Below are positions 1 through 5,829 of a DNA stretch of 15,529 bases, in pieces. Positions within the stretch are counted from its first letter, which is position 1. Each line of letters starts with the position of its first letter. The stretch covers positions 1 to 15,529 of the forward strand of contig VBJE01000090.1 of assembly GCA_005879675.1 (NCBI GenBank), read 5' to 3'. Source of the stretch: Chloroflexota bacterium (GTDB lineage Bacteria > Chloroflexota > Dormibacteria > Dormibacterales > Dormibacteraceae). Made by a program: the position numbers and the translations under genes. The notes under the pieces were generated by a model. It was not told where the DNA came from, did no database searches, and was given only the letters and a program-made list of their open reading frames with translations.

Positions 1-33
1 ATGAAGTCGTTTCGCGAAAAGGTGAACATTTAG
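1..33 (+). CDS. C-terminal tail of an upstream gene (partial)
   Basis: The frame open at base 1 reads MKSFREKVNI and ends in TAG at 31-33, three bases before the ATG of the sulfur carrier gene. Because there is no room for an independent gene, I read it as the last residues of a gene that begins left of the window, probably co-transcribed with the carrier. Ten residues are too few to identify the family. In related bacteria a sulfur carrier of this type often follows an amino-acid synthase gene, but that is only a contextual guess. Confidence 0.3.
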   Translation: MKSFREKVNI

Positions 34-36
34 CCG

Positions 37-423
37 ATGGCGCAGTTCAGAATTCCCGGTCCGTTGCGCCGGTTGTCCGACGGCCAGGTGACTGTGCCGG
101 TCGAGGCGGCCGACCTGGCGTCGGCGATCGACGCGCTGGACGCGCGCTACCCGGGCTTCCGGGATCGCCTGCTGGACGAGAAGGGCGAGCTCCGCCAGTT
201 CGTGAACGTGTACGTCAACGACGAGGACGTGCGGCTGGGCGCGGGCTTGCGCGCGAAGGTCGGCAGCGACGACGAGATCGCGATCGTGCCCGCGGTGGCG
301 GGGGGCACGGGCGCGATTTCGCCGAGTGTGCGGCAGCGGGGTTTCAGGCACCTCAATAACCCCGGTTTCTGCACAGTCGCGACGCCCGGCATAAACTCCC
401 GCCAATGGGGCGACGCCGGCTGA
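37..423 (+). CDS. MoaD/ThiS/CysO-like sulfur carrier protein with C-terminal extension
   Basis: A beta-grasp, ubiquitin-like sulfur carrier: the C-terminal glycine of this family is adenylated by a MoeB/ThiF-type enzyme and then carries sulfur as a thiocarboxylate for cysteine, thiamine or molybdopterin synthesis. Residues 1-90 match the CysO type closely, with the segment RQFVNVYVNDEDVR at about 53-66 and the ending AVAGG at 86-90. CysO-type proteins normally stop at this Gly-Gly (about 93 residues). Here the frame continues for 38 more residues (91-128) of no recognisable domain before TGA at 421-423, so the protein would need proteolytic trimming to become active, or the gene has lost its proper stop. 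The last 19 bases overlap the start of the NIL-domain gene. The start at 37 lies three bases after the preceding stop, and only a weak AAGGTG (19-24) precedes it. Family call is firm; CysO function rather than MoaD or ThiS is inference. Confidence 0.85.
   Translation: MAQFRIPGPLRRLSDGQVTVPVEAADLASAIDALDARYPGFRDRLLDEKGELRQFVNVYVNDEDVRLGAGLRAKVGSDDEIAIVPAVAGGTGAISPSVRQRGFRHLNNPGFCTVATPGINSRQWGDAG
392..397 (+). promoter_or_regulatory. -10-like element TAAACT for the NIL-domain gene
   Basis: TAAACT lies exactly 7 nt before the ATG at 405, the spacing expected if transcription starts at the A of the start codon (leaderless mRNA). No Shine-Dalgarno precedes that ATG. The same TANNNT-N7-ATG layout is seen at 8684-8689 (- strand) and 9955-9960. 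It lies inside the extended tail of the sulfur carrier frame. No convincing -35 was found. Confidence 0.4.
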
Positions 424-609
424 AGCTCATCTTTGGTCCCTCGTTGGTCAAGGATCGTGACCAACATCCGGCGTGCCGACGTCACAAAAGACCACGGATG
501 GGTGCTGCTCGAGGTCTCGGGCGAGCCGGACGAGCTGGATCGCGGCGTCGAGTTCCTCGAGTCGCGCGGGGTGAAGGTCGAGCCGGCGGAAGGCGACCTG
601 GTCGAATAG
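405..609 (+). pseudogene. NIL-domain protein, broken by an internal deletion/frameshift
   Basis: Two frames together spell one NIL domain, the small ferredoxin-like fold found in methionine transporters and in sulfide-assimilation proteins. The frame starting at ATG 405 gives MGRRRLKLIFGPSLVK (first strand of the domain). The rest, VTNIRRADVTKDHGW followed by a conserved-looking LLEVSGEPDELDRGVEFLE and a tail ending GDLVE, is in the other frame from about 454 to TAG 607-609. Between LVK and IVTNI intact relatives have about 12 residues (a conserved EPV plus the first helix); here one base remains. A loss of roughly 35 bp would explain both the missing helix and the frame change. The 71-residue product actually encoded from 405 diverges from the family after residue 16. 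The position after a sulfur carrier gene supports a sulfur-metabolism role for the intact ancestor. The deletion could also be an assembly error. Confidence 0.65.
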
Positions 610-617
610 CTCCGAAC

Positions 618-623
618 TAACAT
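618..623 (+). promoter_or_regulatory. -10-like element TAACAT before the monooxygenase gene
   Basis: TAACAT ends 10 nt before the ATG at 634, which would give a very short leader of about 3 nt. No Shine-Dalgarno is present. The spacing matches the TACCAT element before the gene at 8719. Confidence 0.3.
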
Positions 624-633
624 TGCCGCCGGT

Positions 634-1853
634 ATGACCGAGTCGGTCGAGGTTGCGATCGTCGGCGCCGGGCAGGCCGGCCTCGCTACGAGCTGGTACC
701 TGGAGCAAGCAGGCGTCGAGCACGTGGTCCTCGAGGCCGGCCGCGTCGCCGAGACGTGGCGCTCGCGGCGATGGGACTCCTTCTGTCTCGTCACCCCGAA
801 CTGGACCGTGCAGCTCCCTGGCGCGCCCTACCGCGGCCCTGACCCGGACGGGTTCATGGGCCGCGACGAGCTGGTCGATCACTTCCTGGAATGGGCGGGC
901 GCGTTCCATGCTCCCGTCCGCGAGGGCTGCCAGGTGTCCGCCCTCGACCTCGGCGGTGGCGACTTCGTCCTGAAAATGGGCGCCGAGTCTCTCCGGGCGC
1001 GCAATGTCGTCGTCGCGTCCGGCGGGTACCAGCGCGCCCACCGGCCGCCGAACTCGGAGCAGCTGCCATCCGGCGTGAATCAGCTCCTGGCCGAGGAATT
1101 CACGAACGAATCGGAGCTTCAGGAAGGCGCGGTGCTGATCGTGGGCAGCGGCCAGACCGGATGCCAGCTCGCGGAAGAGCTTCACGACGCGGGACGCAAG
1201 GTGATCCTCTCCTGCGGCCGCTGCCCGTGGATGCCGCGTCGCCTGGGCGACCACGACGTGGTCTGGTGGATCATCGAGTCGGGATTCTGGAATCGCACCC
1301 TCGCCCAGCTGCCATCGCCCGGCGCCCCCGGTTGCTTGGGAACCCGCAGACGACCGGCCATGGCGGCGGGCACGACCTGAACTACCGCACGCTGCACGCA
1401 AGCGGCGTGGAATTGGTCGGACGTTATCTCGGCGGCGCGGACGATGGCAAGGTCCACTTCGGGGACGACCTCGCGGAGAGCATCCAGGCCGGCGACGACC
1501 TCGCGCGCGCGTTCATGAAGTGGGTGCAGGCGCTGTGCGAGTCGCGCGGCCTGCCGGTTCCATGGGAGGTGCCTCCTCCACCGGGCTTCACGGGCCGGAC
1601 GGCGGTCGACCTCGAGGGGGAACGGATCTCCACGGTGATCTGGACCGCGGGATACAGGCCGGACTACGGCTGGGTCCACGCCCCGGTCTTCGACGACATG
1701 GGATTTCCGGTCCAGGTCGACGGGCGCACCGAGGTGTCCGGCCTGTACTTCATGGGCGTGCACTTCCAGCGCAAGGCGCAGTCGGCGGTGCTCTACGGTG
1801 TAGGCGAGGACGCGGAGCTGGTGGCAAGACACATCGTCGAGACGAAAAGATGA
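634..1853 (+). pseudogene. FAD-dependent monooxygenase (CzcO/flavin-containing type), single frameshift
   Basis: A two-dinucleotide-domain flavoprotein of the CzcO / flavin-containing monooxygenase group, expected to oxygenate or oxidise a small organic substrate with NAD(P)H and FAD. The first frame (634-1380) has the FAD Rossmann motif GAGQAG at residues 11-16 and the NAD(P)H motif GSGQTG at 171-176. After about residue 231 it becomes nonsense (GCLGTRRRPAMAAGTT, stop at 1378-1380). The correct continuation, LLGNPQTTGHGGGHDLNYRTL and onward to HIVETKR with TGA at 1851-1853, is in another frame, and includes the C-terminal FAD-contact segment GLYFMGVHFQRKAQSAVLYGVG. Reading one extra C in the five-C run at 1325-1329 joins the halves into about 406 residues, a normal length. 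So either one C is missing from the sequence or the gene is disrupted. It overlaps mnmA by ATGA at 1850-1853. The substrate cannot be told. Confidence 0.8.
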
Positions 1854-2902
1854 GGATCGCCGTCGCCATGTCCGGTGGCGTCGACTCGTCGGTCGCCGCG
1901 GCGCTCCTGCAGGCCCAGGGCCATGACGTCGTCGGCGTGACGCTGCAGCAGTGGCCGCGCGACGACTCGGAGGAAGCGGCGCGCCACGGCGGTTGCTGCT
2001 CGCTGTCGGCGGTCGAGGACGCGCGCCGGGTCGCCTCGGTGCTGGACATTCCTTATTACTGCTGGAACCTGGAGCGCGAGTTCGGGGAGCGCGTGATCGA
2101 GCCCTTTCACCGCGCGTACCTCGAGGGCCGGACGCCGAATCCGTGCGTACGCTGCAACGCCTTCGTGCGCTTCGACCTCATGCTGTCGCGGGTCCTCGAG
2201 CTGGGCTTCGACCGCCTCGCCACAGGGCACTACGCGCGGGTCCTCGTCGGACCCGATGGACCCGAGCTGCATAGCGCGGTCGACAGCGCCAAGGACCAGT
2301 CGTACATGCTCTATCACCTCGACCGCGAGCGGCTGGCGCGCATCGTCTTTCCGCTCGGGGGCATGACGAAGACCGAGGTGCGCGAGCACGCCCGCGAGTT
2401 CGGCCTTCCGGTCGCGAACAAGGCCGAGAGCCAGGAGATCTGCTTCGTGCCGCGGGGCCAGACCGCGGCGTACCTGTCGAAACGGCTGCCGGTCAAGGCG
2501 GGGGCGATCGTCGACAGGACAGGACGGATGGTCGGCAGCCATCGGGGGACGGCCCTGTACACGGTCGGCCAGCGAAGCGGCTTCGGCGATCTTTCCGAAC
2601 CGGGGCCGTGGTACGTGGTGCGGGTGGACGCGCCGTCGAACACGGTCGTCGTCGGCCGGCGCGAGGAGCTGGCGGTGAGCGCGATCGCCCTGGAGGACGT
2701 GACCTTCATCGACGGCCTGCGCGAAGAGCCGCTCGAGTGCGAGGCGCGCCTGCGCTACCACGCGCCGGCGATCCCCGCCGTTTACGCGCGCGGCCGCCTG
2801 GAGCTTCGCGAACTGTTCTTCGGGGCGGCGCCCGGCCAGGCGGCCGTCCTCTACTCCGGAAGCAGGGTCCTCGGGGGAGGCATCATCTCCGCGGCCGCTT
2901 AG
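1850..2902 (+). CDS. mnmA: tRNA-specific 2-thiouridylase MnmA
   Basis: Installs sulfur at C2 of the wobble uridine of tRNAs for Lys, Glu and Gln, using ATP and a persulfide donor in the cytoplasm. The 350-residue protein is the usual length. The PP-loop ATP pyrophosphatase motif SGGVDSS is at residues 8-14. The catalytic pair is visible as Cys99 in TPNPCVRCN and Cys198 in ESQEICFV, with GHYAR at 126-130 and the tRNA-binding KDQSYMLYHL at about 148-157. The C-terminal PUA-like and beta-barrel part is intact, with VGQRSG and GGGIIS near the end. The start is set by the ATG at 1850, which overlaps the TGA of the upstream flavoprotein frame (ATGA), so translation is probably coupled. A longer open frame upstream is just the shadow of that gene. 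Confidence 0.96.
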   Translation: MRIAVAMSGGVDSSVAAALLQAQGHDVVGVTLQQWPRDDSEEAARHGGCCSLSAVEDARRVASVLDIPYYCWNLEREFGERVIEPFHRAYLEGRTPNPCVRCNAFVRFDLMLSRVLELGFDRLATGHYARVLVGPDGPELHSAVDSAKDQSYMLYHLDRERLARIVFPLGGMTKTEVREHAREFGLPVANKAESQEICFVPRGQTAAYLSKRLPVKAGAIVDRTGRMVGSHRGTALYTVGQRSGFGDLSEPGPWYVVRVDAPSNTVVVGRREELAVSAIALEDVTFIDGLREEPLECEARLRYHAPAIPAVYARGRLELRELFFGAAPGQAAVLYSGSRVLGGGIISAAA

Positions 2903-2903
2903 C

Positions 2904-3641
2904 TTGCGAGGCTCGCCCGACCTCGTCCTCGCCGCGTTCCACTGGCTCGAGCTCCTCGGCCTGCTCGGTGGCATCGGAGCGGCGGTCATCAGGCGGCTTG
3001 GGCGGGTTCCACCGCGTATCGCCTGGGCCGAGCCGCCGATGCACGTCGCGTTTGCCGCGGCCCTGCTGGGCGGCCTCGGGCTGCTCGCGCTCGGGCCGTC
3101 GTGGTTCCTTCTCGCTCGCGTGCTCGCCGAGGGCGCCGCGCTCTTCCTGTGCGTCCGTGGCATGCGGTTCGCACCGGTCTTCGCGGTCCTGGCAGCGGGG
3201 CTGCTGCCGCTCACCGGTCACGCCGCCGCCATCACACCCGAGTCGCCCGGTGCGATCTTCGCCGACGTCCTGCATGTTCTGTCCGCCGCCATGTGGGCGG
3301 GAGCGATTCTCGCCATGGCGTCGCTTCAGCCTCCTGGGGGGTGGACTGGCGGCGAGGCGCGGGGCCTCCTGATGCGTTTCGCCCGAGTCGCCCTGATCGC
3401 CTTCGGGGTCACCGCGCTTACTGGGGTGCTGCGCGCCACCGAGCAGCTCCACGACGTGAGCGACCTGTGGTCGACCGCTTATGGGATCGTCCTCGGCCTG
3501 AAATCGGCGGGAGTCCTGGCGATGCTCGCCCTGTCGGCGGCGTGGCGCGGCGGCCGGCCCATGGCCCGCCCCGAGGCGGCGGTCGGGCTGCTCGTGGTGG
3601 GGGCGACAGCGCTCCTAGCCGCTTTTCCGGTACAGGCATAG
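2904..3641 (+). CDS. CopD-like polytopic membrane protein
   Basis: A 245-residue integral membrane protein with about eight hydrophobic segments (approximately residues 7-29, 46-64, 66-86, 87-110, 117-141, 158-176, 190-212 and 225-243). The middle part, DVLHVLSAAMWAGAILAM followed by FARVALIAFGVTALTGVLRA and YGIVLGLKSAGVLAML, resembles the copper resistance D (CopD/PcoD) domain, whose members are linked to copper transport across the cytoplasmic membrane. The His of DVLHVLSAAMWAG and that of TGHAAAI are candidate metal ligands. The start is TTG at 2904, one base after the mnmA stop; no nearer ATG or GTG keeps the first helix. No CopC domain or copper chaperone lies nearby, so copper specificity is only inferred from the family. 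Confidence 0.75.
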   Translation: MRGSPDLVLAAFHWLELLGLLGGIGAAVIRRLGRVPPRIAWAEPPMHVAFAAALLGGLGLLALGPSWFLLARVLAEGAALFLCVRGMRFAPVFAVLAAGLLPLTGHAAAITPESPGAIFADVLHVLSAAMWAGAILAMASLQPPGGWTGGEARGLLMRFARVALIAFGVTALTGVLRATEQLHDVSDLWSTAYGIVLGLKSAGVLAMLALSAAWRGGRPMARPEAAVGLLVVGATALLAAFPVQA

Positions 3642-3644
3642 GAT
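3639..3644 (+). promoter_or_regulatory. -10-like TAGGAT before the CBS-domain gene
   Basis: TAGGAT is 6 nt before the GTG at 3651 and overlaps the TAG stop of the CopD-like gene. It fits a leaderless start, but the match is weak because the TAG is also constrained by the stop codon. Confidence 0.25.
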
Positions 3645-3650
3645 GGGCGC

Positions 3651-4010
3651 GTGGCGCGGGTGCGGGACGTCATGGCGAGCCGGCTGCACACCGTCGGGCC
3701 GGAAGACACGGTCGGCGAGGCGGTCGCCGTGATGGCTCAGAACCGCGTCGGCTCGGTGCTCGTGATGGACGGCGAGCGCCTGCTTGGAATTTTCACCGAG
3801 CGCGACACAGTGCGCGCCCTGTCGCAGTCGCACGACGCGCCGAGGCACGAGATCGTGTCGTGGATGACCAGCGATCCGACGACGGTCGGGCCGGAGATCG
3901 ACACCGAAGAGGCGCTCCGCCTGATGCTCGACCGCGGCTTCCGGCACCTGCCCGTCCTCGATGGGGGAAAGGTGATCGGAGTCGTCTCGATCCGGGACCT
4001 GGCGGGCTAA
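3651..4010 (+). CDS. tandem CBS-domain protein
   Basis: A 119-residue protein made of two cystathionine-beta-synthase (CBS) domains and nothing else. The first covers about residues 5-58 (RVRDVMASRLHTVGPEDTV through GIFTERDTVRAL), the second about 68-119 (VSWMTSDPTTVGPEIDTEEA through GVVSIRDLAG). The RHLPVLD and SIRDL motifs near the end are typical. Such pairs bind adenine nucleotides such as AMP, ATP or S-adenosylmethionine and act as energy sensors or regulatory partners. The start is GTG at 3651, nine bases after the preceding stop. It is not fused to a catalytic domain, so its partner is unknown; the ABC exporter genes that follow start 67 bases later. Confidence 0.9.
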   Translation: MARVRDVMASRLHTVGPEDTVGEAVAVMAQNRVGSVLVMDGERLLGIFTERDTVRALSQSHDAPRHEIVSWMTSDPTTVGPEIDTEEALRLMLDRGFRHLPVLDGGKVIGVVSIRDLAG

Positions 4011-4063
4011 ACTAAGCGACTTCCCGCCAGCGATAGGTTCAACTCGCCCCTGAAGCGGGCGCG

Positions 4064-4068
4064 AAGGA
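4064..4068 (+). promoter_or_regulatory. ribosome binding site AAGGA deciding a TTG start
   Basis: AAGGA followed by 9 nt and TTG at 4078. There is no ATG or GTG that would give a sensible N-terminus for the exporter, so this site supports the TTG start. A small inverted repeat, CGCCC (4045-4049) with GGGCG (4057-4061), lies just upstream. Confidence 0.55.
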
Positions 4069-4077
4069 ATTCATTCA

Positions 4078-5829
4078 TTGGGTCTTTGGGCGCTCAGGCG
4101 CTACGTGCCATACCTGCGGCCGTACGCCTGGCTCGTCGTGATCTTCGGCGCGTCCCAGCTGGGAAGCCTGGCCGCGGCCGCGTCGATCCCGAAGGTGATC
4201 CAGTACATCATCGACGGCCCGATCACGCACGGGCAGCTCGGCAGACTGGTCGAAACCGCGGGACTGCTGGTGCTCATCGGCGCGCTGGAGTTCGTGCTGA
4301 TCGTGATCCGGCGGCATTTCGCCGGCGTGGCGGCGCACAGCATGGAGACCGACCTGCGCAACGACTTCTACGCGCACCTGCAGAGCCTGCAGGTCTCGTT
4401 CCATGACCAGTGGCAGTCGGGCCAGCTGCTGTCGCGTGCCATCGCGGACATCGGGACGGTGCGCCGTTTCGTCGGCTTCGGCCTGATCTGGTTCCTGCAG
4501 ACGGTCGTCACGTTCGTCGTCGTCCTGGTCTTGATGCTGCAGCTCGACTGGCAGCTCGCGCTCGTCGTCGTGCTCTGTATGACGCCCATCGCGATCTTCA
4601 GCAATGTCTTCCACGACAAGTACAAGGTGATCGCCCGCCGGCTGCAGGACCTCAGCGGCGACATGACGACGACGATCGAGGAGATGGCGACGGGCGTGCG
4701 CATCATCAAGGCGTTCGGGCGGATGCCGCTGATGCAGGCCCGATTCGAAGATCAGGCCCGCCTCTTGCGGGCGACGAGCCTTGGCGGCATCAAGGCAAGG
4801 GCTGAGGTGTGGACGGAGCTGAACTTCCTCCCGAACCTCTCGCTCGTCGCGGTGCTGCTGCTCGGCGGCCTGAACGTGGTCCAGGGCCGGCTCACCATCG
4901 GCGGCCTGGTCGCGTTCATGAACTACATCTTCATGCTCGCGTGGCCGATGGACGCGATCGGCTGGGTGCTCTCCATGAGCGAGGAATGCCAGACCGCATC
5001 GCAGCGGCTCAACGAGGTCCTCGACTCGAGACCCGAGATCGCGGACCGTCCGCGAGCACGCGCGCTGGAGCGGTGCACCGGCAGTCTCGAGTTTCGCGGC
5101 GTCGGCTTCAGGTATCCGAAGTCCGACCAGTGGGTGCTGCGCGACTTCAACCTGGTCGTGGAGCCCGGGGAGACGGTTGGCCTCGTCGGCCGGACAGGCA
5201 GCGGCAAGACCACGCTCGCGTACCTGGTGCCGCGCCTGTACGACGTGGACGAGGGCAACGTCTTCCTCGACGGCGTCGACGTCCGGGACATCCTCCTGCG
5301 CTCGCTGCGCTCGCACATCGGTTTTGCGTTCGAGGACCCGATCCTGTTCTCCGCTTCGGTGCACGAGAACCTCGTCATGGGCCGCCCCGTGGTCTCGGAC
5401 GAGGAGCTGAAGCGCGCGATCGACGTTGCCCAGGCCGGCTTCGTATGGGACCTGCCCTGGGGCCTCGAGACACGCGTAGGCGAGCAGGGCTACACGCTCT
5501 CGGGAGGCCAGCGGCAGAGGCTCGCCCTCGCTCGCGCCGTGCTGGGAACGCCGCCGGTCCTCGTCCTCGACGACCCGCTCTCGTCGGTCGACGTGCACAC
5601 CGAGGCGGTCATCGAGCAGTCGCTCGCCCGAGTGCTCGAGGGCGTCACCGGGCTCCTGGTGGTGCACAGGCCGTCGACGCTCGCCCTCGCCGACAGGGTG
5701 GCGCTGATCGATGGCGGCACGGTGGTCAAGGTCGGCACGCACGCCGAGCTGATGCGCTCGAACGATCTCTACCGCGCGCTGCTGTCCCAGGAGTACGACG
5801 CGCGGGCTCAGGAAGGGGCGCTTGCATGA
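4078..5829 (+). CDS. ABC exporter half-transporter, degenerate-site subunit
   Basis: A type I (type IV fold) exporter half of 583 residues: a six-helix transmembrane domain (about 1-310) followed by an ATPase domain (about 335-575). Motifs: Walker A GRTGSGKTT at 371-379, signature LSGGQ at 474-478, Walker B VLVLD ending at Asp498, and switch His530. Two positions differ from consensus: the Q-loop glutamine is Glu419 (FAFEDPILFS) and the catalytic glutamate after Walker B is Asp499 (LDDPLSSVD). The same Asp substitution marks the degenerate ATP site of heterodimeric exporters such as TM287/288 and BmrC/BmrD. The start is TTG with a ribosome binding site; the stop overlaps the next gene by ATGA, so the two halves are translationally coupled. 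Substrate (drug, lipid or other) cannot be told from sequence. Confidence 0.95.
   Translation: MGLWALRRYVPYLRPYAWLVVIFGASQLGSLAAAASIPKVIQYIIDGPITHGQLGRLVETAGLLVLIGALEFVLIVIRRHFAGVAAHSMETDLRNDFYAHLQSLQVSFHDQWQSGQLLSRAIADIGTVRRFVGFGLIWFLQTVVTFVVVLVLMLQLDWQLALVVVLCMTPIAIFSNVFHDKYKVIARRLQDLSGDMTTTIEEMATGVRIIKAFGRMPLMQARFEDQARLLRATSLGGIKARAEVWTELNFLPNLSLVAVLLLGGLNVVQGRLTIGGLVAFMNYIFMLAWPMDAIGWVLSMSEECQTASQRLNEVLDSRPEIADRPRARALERCTGSLEFRGVGFRYPKSDQWVLRDFNLVVEPGETVGLVGRTGSGKTTLAYLVPRLYDVDEGNVFLDGVDVRDILLRSLRSHIGFAFEDPILFSASVHENLVMGRPVVSDEELKRAIDVAQAGFVWDLPWGLETRVGEQGYTLSGGQRQRLALARAVLGTPPVLVLDDPLSSVDVHTEAVIEQSLARVLEGVTGLLVVHRPSTLALADRVALIDGGTVVKVGTHAELMRSNDLYRALLSQEYDARAQEGALA

Noticed and set aside
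337..364. CGGGGTT/AACCCCG inverted repeat as a terminator of the sulfur carrier gene
   Set aside because: A 7-bp stem with a 14-nt loop and no T-run, inside an open frame; kept only as a hint that the tail was once intergenic.
448..1401. 317-residue open frame on the - strand over the monooxygenase
   Set aside because: Spans the frameshift without interruption, but has no recognisable domain and the + strand shows both Rossmann motifs; it is a GC-driven shadow.
1520..1849. N-terminal extension of MnmA upstream of 1850
   Set aside because: MnmA normally begins right at the MxxxxAMSGGVDSS segment; the extension is out-of-frame monooxygenase DNA.
1793..3214. 473-residue open frame on the - strand over mnmA
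   Set aside because: Arg/Ala/Pro-rich antisense shadow of an unmistakable mnmA; no promoter or start context.
4008..4039. TAAACT (4008) and TAGGTT (4034) as -10 elements for the ABC operon
   Set aside because: No paired -35 at proper spacing and the gene has a ribosome binding site, so a separate promoter cannot be supported; read-through from the CBS gene is as likely.
4075..5742. 555-residue open frame on the - strand opposite the first ABC exporter gene
   Set aside because: Composition is dominated by His, Arg, Asp, Glu and Gln with no fold, as expected of an antisense shadow in high-GC DNA; the + strand carries all ABC motifs.
4809..5825. Extension of the second ABC exporter to a 950-residue protein
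   Set aside because: The added part is Arg-rich and lies wholly over the first exporter gene; ATG 5826 with ATGA overlap is the natural start.
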